A stretch of 14,046 nucleotides of DNA, taken from the NCBI GenBank assembly GCA_002746365.1, contig NVWZ01000008.1:1-14046 (forward strand), written 5' to 3'. A model generated the notes under the pieces. The model did not search any database. It saw only the letters and a program-made list of their open reading frames with translations, and had not been told where the DNA came from. Both the position numbers and the translations under genes were made by a program. Positions 5,293 to 13,148 of the stretch are shown one piece after another; within the stretch, counting starts at the first letter, position 1; every line of letters starts with the position of its first letter. Source of the stretch: Thiotrichaceae bacterium (GTDB lineage Bacteria > Pseudomonadota > Gammaproteobacteria > SZUA-229).

Positions 5293-5796
5293 CTATAATG
5301 TTGACAACCAGAGTCGAAGCCGAAGTCCCAGTTCGGTGCTATATCCCGTTTCGACAAACCGGATCTCGCCGCCTGGATCGAGAATGAAACTGGTCGGCAC
5401 ACCCTTGAGGCCAAATCGCTGAGCCAGTTCGCCACTGTTATCAAGCGTCACTGGAAAAGTCAGTTGTTTCTCTAGCATATAGGCTTTAACTTGTACCTCA
5501 CCCTCAGACCAGGACGCAATGCTTATCACCTGATAGTCATGAGAAATCGATTCTATCGTACCCATTCCTAGATCACAGATTGGACACCAGGTCGCCCAAA
5601 AATGAAATAAAACGGGTTGACCTGAAAATGCTGCAATTGTGTAGGTGGTGCCGTCCATCAGTTCGCCACTCAATTCAGATAGGTTGCCGCTCAGTGCGTC
5701 ACGGGTTTTCCACCAGTTAGCGCCAAGCATAACAACAGTAAAAAGAACGATATAGAGTAGCCAGGAAATCCAGAGTTTTTTTGTCTGTGTGTTCAT
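5293..5796 (-). CDS. ScsD-like membrane-anchored protein disulfide oxidoreductase
   Basis: This 167-residue thioredoxin-fold protein has an N-terminal membrane anchor (about 9-27, WISWLLYIVLFTVVMLGA) and a periplasmic TlpA/ScsD-like domain. The active site is WATWCPIC (Cys71 and Cys74), the cis-proline loop is GVPTSF (Pro134), and the C-terminus GLRLRLWLSTL resembles ScsD. Family members handle disulfides in the periplasm, in some cases linked to copper tolerance, but no scsABC partners are in view. The gene is intact and marks the start of conserved chromosome; its stop lies beside the scrambled segment at 5010-5285. It diverges from the dehydrogenase gene across 140 bases. No strong ribosome-binding site is visible before the ATG. 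Confidence 0.85.
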   Translation of the reverse strand: MNTQTKKLWISWLLYIVLFTVVMLGANWWKTRDALSGNLSELSGELMDGTTYTIAAFSGQPVLFHFWATWCPICDLGMGTIESISHDYQVISIASWSEGEVQVKAYMLEKQLTFPVTLDNSGELAQRFGLKGVPTSFILDPGGEIRFVETGYSTELGLRLRLWLSTL

Positions 5797-5936
5797 ATTT
5801 TGATATTACAGGAAATTGATCTTACCAATTAATAATGTTTCTGATATTCAAAAATATCTCTGGCTGATGTAGTATCTTACATTTATAAGTCTAACTAATT
5901 ACCTATTAGTCACTAGATGTTAATCAGGGTCAAGAT

Positions 5937-6647
5937 ATGTCAGGTCAAATAAAAACAGCAATTGTAGCCGGAGTGGGTGCTGGATTAGGTGATGAGCTTT
6001 GTAAGCAGCTAGTCAGTTTTGGTTATCGTGTAGCAGGATTTTCACGAAGTCAGTCTGGTAGTGAAGCATTGGTAAATGAGCTAGGTGAAAATAACTATCG
6101 TCATATCAGTTGTGATATTACGGATGTGTCTCAGGTAGATTTAGCTGTTTCTCAAGTTGAAGAAGTATTTGGATCGGTATCGGTCTATGTGCACAATGCG
6201 GCTTATTTACATATGCAGTCATTCATTGAAACTGAGCCAACTGAATTTGAGTCTCTCTGGCGAACAATGTGCCTGGGCGCTGTTCACGGTTCACAACGTG
6301 TTTTATCTTCGATGATTTCAGAAAAGTCAGGCACCTTATTATTTATCGGTGCGACCGCATCAGTTAAAGCGGGCGCTAAATTCTCAGCATTTAGTTCTGC
6401 TAAGTTTGCCTTGCGTGGGTTATCACAATCGTTGGCGCGTGAACTTGGGCCGTCTGGTATTCATGTTTCACATTTAGTAATTGATGGTGTGATGTGGGAT
6501 AAGCGGGCAAAGGAAAGTTTTGGCATGAGTGAAGACCAATGTATTAAACCAAATTCTGTTGCTAACACTTGCATGCAGTTAATTGAACAAGATCAATCTG
6601 CCTGGACTTATGAGATGGATATTCGTCCAGGTGTTGAGCACTTCTGA
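5937..6647 (+). CDS. Short-chain dehydrogenase-like protein lacking the catalytic Tyr
   Basis: This 236-residue protein has the Rossmann fold of classical SDRs. The cofactor loop is AGVGAGLG (11-18), CDITD (59-63) corresponds to the adenine pocket, HNAA (86-89) replaces NNAG, and the active-site strand is LFIGATAS (135-142). At the catalytic YxxxK position it has Phe152-Ser-Ser-Ala-Lys156, so the general acid Tyr is missing while the Lys remains. A subgroup of SDRs with this change is known (FxSAKFALR pattern, LARELGPSGIHV). The ending is also typical of that subgroup. Substrate is unknown and oxidoreductase activity is doubtful. AGGG lies about 9 bases before the ATG. The next gene follows after 15 bases, so the two are probably co-transcribed. 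Confidence 0.85.
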   Translation: MSGQIKTAIVAGVGAGLGDELCKQLVSFGYRVAGFSRSQSGSEALVNELGENNYRHISCDITDVSQVDLAVSQVEEVFGSVSVYVHNAAYLHMQSFIETEPTEFESLWRTMCLGAVHGSQRVLSSMISEKSGTLLFIGATASVKAGAKFSAFSSAKFALRGLSQSLARELGPSGIHVSHLVIDGVMWDKRAKESFGMSEDQCIKPNSVANTCMQLIEQDQSAWTYEMDIRPGVEHF

Positions 6648-6662
6648 TAGTCAAATGATATT

Positions 6663-7718
6663 TTGAAATCAAAAGAAAAATCTATCTGGTTGCTTTCTGC
6701 TTATCGTTCCGATAGCCATGCTTCTTGGGCTGACTGGTTAGTCGAAACGTTTACACAATTTCACTGGTTTAAAATTGAGCTGCCCGGTCGGCATTTTCGT
6801 TGGCGGATAAGAGGGAATCCATTGTCCTGGTTATATGCGTTGCCGGAAGAACTGCCCGATTTTATTCTTGCGACATCAATGGTGGATCTGGCTACGATAA
6901 AAGGTTTGCACCCCAGGTTGGCGAATGTTTCCTGTATTTATTATTTTCATGAAAATCAGTTTTCTTATCCGGTTAGTAAGCACCAGGTCGATTCTGTTGA
7001 ACCGAAGATGGTGCAGTTATATGGTGCGATAGCAGCGGATAAATTACTTTTTAATTCTGTTTACAATCGTGACTCGTTTTTAGAAGGTGTGGGAAACCTG
7101 TTGGATAAATTTCCCGATAGTATTCCAGGTGGCATTGTCGATTCTTTAACAGAGAAATGTAGTGTGCTACCCGTAGCGATACATCCCATTGAGCATGGTG
7201 AAGTTAAAAATAAATCTTTAATCCTGTGGAATCATCGATGGGAATACGATAAAGACCCACAAGTTTTTTGTGATGCAATTATAAAGCTAAATAAAACTTA
7301 CCCAGATTTTAAACTTGCCTTACTTGGTAGTCGACCAAAAATTAAACCGGAAGCGTTAATAAAAATTGAAGATGAGTTTGCGGATAAAATTATTGTAAAT
7401 AAAAAAGTTTCTAAACAAGATTATAGAAAATATCTAGGGCAATCATCCATTGTGGTCAGTACGGCTATCCATGAATTTCAGGGGTTGTCTATCCTTGAGG
7501 CGATTAGCGCAGGTGCGGTGCCTGTTGTTCCGGATGGTTTATGTTATCAGGAGCAGTATGAAAAAAAATATCGATACGAAGCGGGGAATAGTCGTGTACT
7601 CGCAGAAGTATTGACTGATTATCTGCAAGCAGCGCCCAGGCCACCTGATGTCTCTGACTGGTATAGCGATAGTCTTACAGATGAGTGGTATAAGGTTTTG
7701 GTAGCGACGATAGCTTGA
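6663..7718 (+). CDS. Glycosyltransferase of the tRNA-queuosine mannosyltransferase type
   Basis: This 351-residue GT-B glycosyltransferase carries the N-terminal domain formerly DUF3524, now named after eukaryotic tRNA-queuosine alpha-mannosyltransferase (GTDC1). Hallmarks are LLSAYRSDSHASW (10-22), LPGRHFRWRIRGNPLSW (40-56), YYFHENQFSYP (93-103), the donor-domain start WNHRWEYDKDP (189-199) and the nucleotide-sugar site EFQGLSILEAISAGAVPVV (271-289) with an E-x7-E arrangement. The start is TTG at 6663; no ATG fits and no good ribosome-binding site is seen, so coupling to the upstream dehydrogenase gene is likely. In bacteria the acceptor of this family is less certain than in animals, so modification of queuosine tRNA is an inference from the family. 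It converges on the GGDEF/EAL gene with 19 bases between them and no hairpin terminator visible. Confidence 0.85.
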   Translation: MKSKEKSIWLLSAYRSDSHASWADWLVETFTQFHWFKIELPGRHFRWRIRGNPLSWLYALPEELPDFILATSMVDLATIKGLHPRLANVSCIYYFHENQFSYPVSKHQVDSVEPKMVQLYGAIAADKLLFNSVYNRDSFLEGVGNLLDKFPDSIPGGIVDSLTEKCSVLPVAIHPIEHGEVKNKSLILWNHRWEYDKDPQVFCDAIIKLNKTYPDFKLALLGSRPKIKPEALIKIEDEFADKIIVNKKVSKQDYRKYLGQSSIVVSTAIHEFQGLSILEAISAGAVPVVPDGLCYQEQYEKKYRYEAGNSRVLAEVLTDYLQAAPRPPDVSDWYSDSLTDEWYKVLVATIA

Positions 7719-7737
7719 GGTTAACGGGGTAGCCTGA

Positions 7738-10578
7738 TTATTTTATATTATTTGTTTTAACCGTAGTTAAAACTGGCTTTGATACTCCTGGTGAAATGGA
7801 AGTAAGTGGTACGGGTCTGGCGATCGCATATCCCTGGGCATTATCCACACCGATTTCACGTAAACACTTAATGATGCTTTCTGACGCAGCGTATTCTGCA
7901 ATGGTTTTAATGCCCATTACCTGTCCAACTTCATTAATCGATTTTACCATTGCATAATGCATAGGATCTTTATCGATATCCATAACGAAAGCACCGTCGA
8001 TCTTCAGGTAATCAACGGGTAGGCTGGTTAAGTATGAGAAAGATGATAGACCGCTACCAAAATCATCCAGTGCAAAAGTACAGCCTAGTTTTTTCAGAAC
8101 ATTCATAAAGTGGATGGCTGTACTTAGGTGGCTGATTGCTGCTGTTTCTGTTATTTCAAAACATAACAGTTCCGGATTTATCTGATGTTGTTTTATTTTA
8201 GAAACAACAAGGTTAAGGAAGTCACGATTAGAAAGTGACATTCCCGATAAGTTAACAGAAATTAAAACCTTATTTTTTTGTGAAGCTAACCATTGAAGGG
8301 ATTTTTCTACTACCCATTCATCGATTAGTATAATCATATTGTAGCGTTCAGCTGCAGGCAGAAAACTACCTGGAGAAACGATATCGCCTTCTTTGTTAAT
8401 CATGCGCAATAAAATTTCACCATGTAATATAAATGATTGCTCCTGACTACTAAGAGGCTTTATTTCCTGAAAATATAACTGGAAACGATTTTCTTCCAGT
8501 GCCTGATTAATGCGTGAAACCCAGTGCATTTCTCTTTGTTGAATTAGCAATTTATCATCTTCAGCAGTGAATATCTGAATACGGTTTCGGCCACTTTCTT
8601 TTGCCAGATAGCAAGCGGAATCTGCATTGCTAAGAACTTCTTCACATGACGATGTTGAATCGGTAATGGTGGAGATACCGATGCTTGCACCAATCGTAAA
8701 GGTATTTTCATTCCAGCTGAACTGAAATTGTTGAATAATTTTAAGTAGCTTTTCTGCGATTTCCTGTGTGTCGGCGAGGTTACTATTTTCCAATAGTAGG
8801 CCGAATTCATCGCCGCCCAGTCGCGCCAATGTGCCAACGCCTTCCAGGCCATTTTGTAGTAGTAAGGTTATTTGCTTGAGCAGCTCATCACCCGCAGTGT
8901 GACCACAGGTATCGTTTACTAATTTAAACTGATCAAGATCGATGTAACAAAGTGTGTTAACCGTTTTTATATTTTTTTGTGCGTTAATGACGTTTTTCAG
9001 ACGGCGCTCGAATTCATAACGATTGATAAGGCCGGTTAGTGCGTCATGTGTTGCCTGGAATGTCAGCTGCCTGTTTAGCGAGCGCTGTACTGATTCATCA
9101 TGAATAATTATGACGATGCCGGCGATCTTGTCTTCGTGGTCACGCATGGGTGCGACGATATATTCAACGGGCGTTTCGACGTTACTATTGCGTTGTATCA
9201 GGATGGCATTGGTTGGTTTGTCGAGAACGGTTTTATGTTCAACATTTTCTGTCGGATTATAAATTCGTTTAAGTGTCTCTTCGTTTAAGGTGTGCATTAC
9301 CTGTACCAGCGGTTTGCCTTCCGCTTCACTTTCGGGCCATCCGGTTAATTGCTCTGCTGTTGGGTTAATGGTTTTAATGTAGCCACTAGTATCGGTCGTT
9401 ATTACGCCATCAACAATGGATTGCATGGTCAGGTGTAAGAAGTTGCTTTGCTTTTTCGCTTGCTGCGCATGTTTTTCAGCAATATCTTTTGCCTTTTTGA
9501 ATTTTTCCTCAGTTTTCTTATGTTGTATTACTTCATCTTGAAGGTCGTTGATCAATGCCTGAATTTTTCTAACCATAGCATTGAATGCGATGATGGGTGT
9601 GGTGATCTCGCTATAACCTGATTCATCAACAGAGGTAAATTCACCGCGTGCACTACTGTTGACCGCACGTTTTAAATTATTCAGTGGTAACAGACCGCGA
9701 TGTAAAATCATTAGTGCGAAGAGTAAAGTAAATAGAGTCAAAGCTGAGGCGCCTAAAATAATTTTAAAACGCGTCATGTTCAAATTCTCAATAAATGCGG
9801 TTATGTCTGAGGCACCGCTGATGCGCATATAGGGCACGCCTTTTTCATGAATAGTATAAGTGCTAATCAAATAATTTTGATTAGTCTGGTTGATTGGCCA
9901 GTTACTAGACTGATGGAGCAGGTTGTTTTCCGGGTCAAATATTTTTAAGGGTAAACCAAGTTCAGTTTTAATCTGAGTCAGGGTGTGTGCCGGATTGGTA
10001 ATGACCTGAATATATCCCCTGGATTTCAGGCTGCCGATGGATATGACTGTGGATAATAACGAACGGTTATTATATTTACAAAGACTTGAGCTGGGTTTTA
10101 TACGCTGTAGGCTTGGTAATGACTGCACATGCTGGATAAGTTGTGTGCATGGCAGTTGCTTATCATTAATTATGCTCAACCCGCGTTCTGAATAACTAAT
10201 CAGCTGAAAATCTTTATCGTAAATAATAATTTTTTCTAGTTTAATAAGGCCAATCGTGATATAGAATCGGCTAAATTCCTGATCTAACCAGTAAGTTATA
10301 TCTTTGATGTTTTTTAATTTGATGGCATCTGAAAATTCAGTTTCATCTTGTAAGCGAAAGCCTAAATCTTTTTGGCGTTCAGTTAGTTCTTCGATTAAAT
10401 CAGTCGATTTAAGTTTGATTAGTTGACTGGTGGATTCCTTCTGTTGCCCGAAGGCCAGTTGTCTGTATGTGTAATCGGTGGCAATAACCAAAGCGATACC
10501 GATGACACCAATGAGTAAAATGGTGAGCGCCAGTGTTTTTTGAAGAGTATGTGATTTGCTGTTCATAAAGCAGGTCAC
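7738..10578 (-). CDS. Membrane sensor with HAMP, PAS, GGDEF and EAL domains
   Basis: This 946-residue dual-domain cyclic-di-GMP protein has, in order: TM1 (about 15-34), a periplasmic sensor region of about 235 residues, TM2 (272-293), HAMP (294-345), a coiled linker, PAS (381-495), GGDEF (505-668) and EAL (680-930). The cyclase motif GGDEF (588-592) is intact, but no RxxD inhibitory site precedes it. The EAL motif reads EIL (721-723), while the other metal and catalytic residues remain: Asn776, Glu808, Asp838-Asp839 in LDDFGSG, Lys859, Glu895 and Gln915. Both activities are therefore possible. The GTG at 10578 overlaps the rhodanese stop (GTGA); ATG at 10566 is an alternative start with GGTGA 8 bases upstream. 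The two genes form one leftward operon. Confidence 0.93.
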   Translation of the reverse strand: MTCFMNSKSHTLQKTLALTILLIGVIGIALVIATDYTYRQLAFGQQKESTSQLIKLKSTDLIEELTERQKDLGFRLQDETEFSDAIKLKNIKDITYWLDQEFSRFYITIGLIKLEKIIIYDKDFQLISYSERGLSIINDKQLPCTQLIQHVQSLPSLQRIKPSSSLCKYNNRSLLSTVISIGSLKSRGYIQVITNPAHTLTQIKTELGLPLKIFDPENNLLHQSSNWPINQTNQNYLISTYTIHEKGVPYMRISGASDITAFIENLNMTRFKIILGASALTLFTLLFALMILHRGLLPLNNLKRAVNSSARGEFTSVDESGYSEITTPIIAFNAMVRKIQALINDLQDEVIQHKKTEEKFKKAKDIAEKHAQQAKKQSNFLHLTMQSIVDGVITTDTSGYIKTINPTAEQLTGWPESEAEGKPLVQVMHTLNEETLKRIYNPTENVEHKTVLDKPTNAILIQRNSNVETPVEYIVAPMRDHEDKIAGIVIIIHDESVQRSLNRQLTFQATHDALTGLINRYEFERRLKNVINAQKNIKTVNTLCYIDLDQFKLVNDTCGHTAGDELLKQITLLLQNGLEGVGTLARLGGDEFGLLLENSNLADTQEIAEKLLKIIQQFQFSWNENTFTIGASIGISTITDSTSSCEEVLSNADSACYLAKESGRNRIQIFTAEDDKLLIQQREMHWVSRINQALEENRFQLYFQEIKPLSSQEQSFILHGEILLRMINKEGDIVSPGSFLPAAERYNMIILIDEWVVEKSLQWLASQKNKVLISVNLSGMSLSNRDFLNLVVSKIKQHQINPELLCFEITETAAISHLSTAIHFMNVLKKLGCTFALDDFGSGLSSFSYLTSLPVDYLKIDGAFVMDIDKDPMHYAMVKSINEVGQVMGIKTIAEYAASESIIKCLREIGVDNAQGYAIARPVPLTSISPGVSKPVLTTVKTNNIK

Positions 10579-11084
10579 CGAGGTTTTATGTACTGGTATC
10601 CTTTTTCATTCCATTCGGCAAATCCTCCTTTAAACCAGGATAAATGATGGTAACCACAAGAGCGCGCAATTTTTATCGAGACGACACTGCGGCCGCATTG
10701 CACGCCATTACAATAAAACATGAGGTGGCGACTTTTATCTGTAGTCACATTTTTAAGCGTGTCGCAGTTGGTTTCGATATCAGGTAAGCCAACACTGCTC
10801 TCAATATAACCGTGTAAGCGATCACTCTTGATACGTGCATCAATTAGTAGGGGTGGTTGGTCTGAAGTCAGAACTTCAATGAGTTGTTCGGCACTGACTG
10901 TTTCGACGCCAGGGATTTTCTCTGGGACGACAACTTTAGGTTGGGTTAAATTCGGTGTTTCTGCCGCGGTTGCATTTGAATTAAAGACAGTCAGCGCCAT
11001 TAAGCTCAAAATAAAGCCAGTGAGACTGCATTTGAGTAAATAATGTACAGTATAGCAATCGACAGTAATATTATGTCGTGTCAT
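10575..11084 (-). CDS. Exported rhodanese-domain protein
   Basis: This 169-residue protein has a hydrophobic N-terminal segment (about 15-34) followed by NSNATAAET, which fits a signal peptide cleaved after ATA or an uncleaved anchor. The remainder is one rhodanese domain: LLIDAR (79-84), then the active-site loop YCNGVQCGRS with Cys125 as the expected persulfide-carrying cysteine and a second cysteine at 130, ending WFKGGFAEWNEKGY. Such proteins move sulfane sulfur or sense it in the periplasm. The stop overlaps the start region of the GGDEF/EAL gene by 4 bases, so the two are co-translated and may act together. The start ATG has only a weak GAGAT upstream. Substrate is not known. Confidence 0.85.
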   Translation of the reverse strand: MTRHNITVDCYTVHYLLKCSLTGFILSLMALTVFNSNATAAETPNLTQPKVVVPEKIPGVETVSAEQLIEVLTSDQPPLLIDARIKSDRLHGYIESSVGLPDIETNCDTLKNVTTDKSRHLMFYCNGVQCGRSVVSIKIARSCGYHHLSWFKGGFAEWNEKGYQYIKPR

Positions 11085-11364
11085 ATTTATCTCATATTAT
11101 TCAATTATTGATTATTCAGCAGATAGCTAATCTCACTAATCATAGTCAATAAATCATTATATGTATGATATATCGACAAATTTTTTTAAAAGCAGACACG
11201 CATCACAAAGACGAAATCAGGTTTTTTGAAAAATGTCTGCTTAGCAATTTCGGTTAAAGAGTAATCAATCTCTAGATGTGTCATCAAGCCATCTTAAAGT
11301 ACAAACTATTGATTAATTCGTATACAATTAGTGGTTTTTTCTGCAGAAATATCTGGAAAAGTTT
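11085..11364. promoter_or_regulatory. Divergent intergenic region upstream of purE and the rhodanese operon
   Basis: The 280 bases are AT-rich and hold no gene. They must carry the promoter for purE and the promoter for the leftward rhodanese operon. TATACAAT at 11321-11328 is the best -10 candidate for purE and would give a leader of about 30 bases, but no convincing -35 lies at the right distance. I saw no clear PurR operator and no riboswitch fold. GGAAAAG at 11355-11361 is the purE ribosome-binding site. Confidence 0.4.
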
Positions 11365-11874
11365 ATGTCACAACAAAATAATGCAAGAAAAGTAGCCGTT
11401 GTTATGGGTAGCCAGAGTGACTGGCCGGTCATGCAACATGCTGTTGAGCAATTAGAAGCATTCGGTGTTGAATACGAAGCGAAGGTCGTTTCGGCTCATC
11501 GCACGCCAGAGTTATTGTTTGAATTTGCTGATTCGGCTCGTGATAAAGGATTTGCCGTGATTATTGCGGGTGCAGGGGGCGCAGCGCATCTACCGGGTAT
11601 GTTGGCCGCCAAAACGACCTTGCCCGTGTTAGGGGTGCCGGTTGCTTCGAAGTACCTTAAAGGGATGGACTCATTATTATCTATTGTACAGATGCCTAAA
11701 GGTATCCCGGTTGCTACTTATGCAATCGGTGAAGCGGGTGCGGCTAATGCCGCCTTATCGGCTATTTCGATGTTAGCCATTGATGATGATTCACTGGCCC
11801 AAAAATTGTCTGAGTTTAGAGAGCAGCAACAGCAGAATGTATTTGCCATGACATTGCCACCGGCTGCCGATTAA
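11365..11874 (+). CDS. purE: N5-carboxyaminoimidazole ribonucleotide mutase, PurE
   Basis: This is a class I PurE of 169 residues, a full-length cytoplasmic enzyme that moves the carboxyl group of N5-CAIR to give CAIR in de novo purine synthesis. Conserved parts are VVMGSQSDW (12-20), VVSAHRTPE (41-49) with His45, [11 protein letters not shown] (69-79) with the catalytic His75, and the family block [20 protein letters not shown] (94-112), followed by VATYAIG. The ATG has GGAAAAG upstream. The stop TAA is directly followed by the purK ATG, so the two steps of the same conversion are coupled in one operon. Nothing unusual is seen. Confidence 0.97.
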   Translation: MSQQNNARKVAVVMGSQSDWPVMQHAVEQLEAFGVEYEAKVVSAHRTPELLFEFADSARDKGFAVIIAGAGGAAHLPGMLAAKTTLPVLGVPVASKYLKGMDSLLSIVQMPKGIPVATYAIGEAGAANAALSAISMLAIDDDSLAQKLSEFREQQQQNVFAMTLPPAAD

Positions 11875-13026
11875 ATGGCGAACTCAGGTCAGCCTTCGGC
11901 GACACCTATACTTCCGGGGTCAACTCTGGGTGTATTAGGCGGCGGTCAGCTAGGTCGTATGTTCTGTGCCGCTGCCCGTACCATGGGTTATCGTGTAGTG
12001 GTGCTGGACCCTGACCCTGTTTGTGGTGCCGGTTTGATTGCTGATGTGCACATAAAGGCAGCGTATACAGACCGGGGTGCTTTATCAGAAATGGCGAAGC
12101 AGTGTGATGTCATTACGCTGGAATTTGAAAACATTCCATCAGAAAGCGTGCGATTCATCGCCGATAAAACCACCGTTTTTCCGGCCGCAGAATCATTAGA
12201 GATTGCGCAGAACCGTGATCTTGAAAAACAGTTTGCATTAAAAGCAGGTTTGCAGCCGGTGCCTTATTTTGCCATTGCCCAGGAAAGTGATCTTCTGCAA
12301 GCGGCTGATGAAATCGGTTTTCCTGCGATATTAAAAAGTAATACACTGGGCTATGACGGAAAAGGCCAATTTGTTATCAATGATTTTTCGCAACTAACAG
12401 AAGCTTATAAAACCGTTGGTAAAGTGGACTGTGTCTTAGAAAAGCAGATTATGATTCGATGTGAAGTGTCGGCAATTATTGCGAGAAATACCAGCGGCGA
12501 GTGGGCAAGCTTTCCGATTTCTGAAAACCAGCATAGAAACGGTGTGCTGCATTTGAGCATTGTGCCGGCCCGTGTTGATGAGGCACTAGCTCAGCAAGCT
12601 ATTGAGGCTGCTTTCAAACTCGCTGAAGCCCTGTCTTATGTTGGTATTTTGGCGGTGGAATTTTTTGTCAGTAATGAAGGTGTATTGTATTTTAATGAAA
12701 TGGCGCCGCGCCCTCACAACAGTGGGCACTACACCAAAGATGCCTGCGTTACTTCGCAATTTGAACAACAGGTTCGTATGATGTGTGGTTTAAAGCCCGG
12801 TGATACGCGTTTGATGTCGCCCGTGGTAATGGTGAATATGTTAGGCGATTTATGGTTGCCTGATTGGCAAAAGATATTTACGCAGAGTAATATTAAGTTG
12901 CACCTTTATGGGAAAACAGAAGCTAGACTCGGGCGGAAGATGGGGCATTTTAACGTTTTGGCGGAAGATGTTGAGTCTGCGCTGGCTGTGGCTGAAGGTG
13001 TTTTTACTGAATTATCGGGGAGCTGA
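11875..13026 (+). CDS. purK: N5-carboxyaminoimidazole ribonucleotide synthase, PurK
   Basis: This ATP-grasp enzyme of 383 residues uses ATP and bicarbonate to carboxylate AIR to N5-CAIR, the substrate of PurE encoded just upstream. It shows the N-terminal loop LGVLGGGQLGRM (18-29), the VITLEFENIP segment, an ATP-binding SNTLGYDGKGQ loop, and the metal-binding core GILAVEFFVS followed by LYFNEMAPRPHNSGHYT. The first 15 residues are a short extension before the glycine-rich loop. The start abuts the purE stop (TAAATG) with no ribosome-binding site of its own in clear view, so it probably relies on re-initiation. The C-terminus looks complete. Confidence 0.96.
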   Translation: MANSGQPSATPILPGSTLGVLGGGQLGRMFCAAARTMGYRVVVLDPDPVCGAGLIADVHIKAAYTDRGALSEMAKQCDVITLEFENIPSESVRFIADKTTVFPAAESLEIAQNRDLEKQFALKAGLQPVPYFAIAQESDLLQAADEIGFPAILKSNTLGYDGKGQFVINDFSQLTEAYKTVGKVDCVLEKQIMIRCEVSAIIARNTSGEWASFPISENQHRNGVLHLSIVPARVDEALAQQAIEAAFKLAEALSYVGILAVEFFVSNEGVLYFNEMAPRPHNSGHYTKDACVTSQFEQQVRMMCGLKPGDTRLMSPVVMVNMLGDLWLPDWQKIFTQSNIKLHLYGKTEARLGRKMGHFNVLAEDVESALAVAEGVFTELSGS

Positions 13027-13040
13027 TTGGGAAAACGTAA

Positions 13041-13133
13041 TGAAAAGTGAAAAGTGAAAAATTAGAAACAAAAACAAGAAATGCAGTCATTGTGAACGTA
13101 GTAATGGCAAAATTTTTCATTTTTCATTTTTCA
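13041..13133. terminator. Long inverted repeat between purK and rhlB, probable bidirectional terminator
   Basis: A 23-base arm (13041-13063, built from two GAAAAGT units and ending GAAAAATT) pairs with 13111-13133 (AATTTTTCAT and further TTTTTCA units) with only two mismatches, both able to form G-U pairs in one orientation. The loop is 47 bases. The right arm continues one more TTTTTCA unit. The position, between convergent genes, fits a shared transcription terminator. The AT-rich tandem units are unlike a classical GC-rich stem, so a small repeat element or MITE remnant is an alternative. Confidence 0.5.
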
Positions 13134-13148
13134 TTTTTCATTGCCGAC

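Noticed and set aside
5293..5444. A minus-strand ORF overlapping the end of the ScsD-like gene
   Set aside because: It is an out-of-frame shadow of the ScsD-like gene until about 5285; only the part to the left of that is considered.
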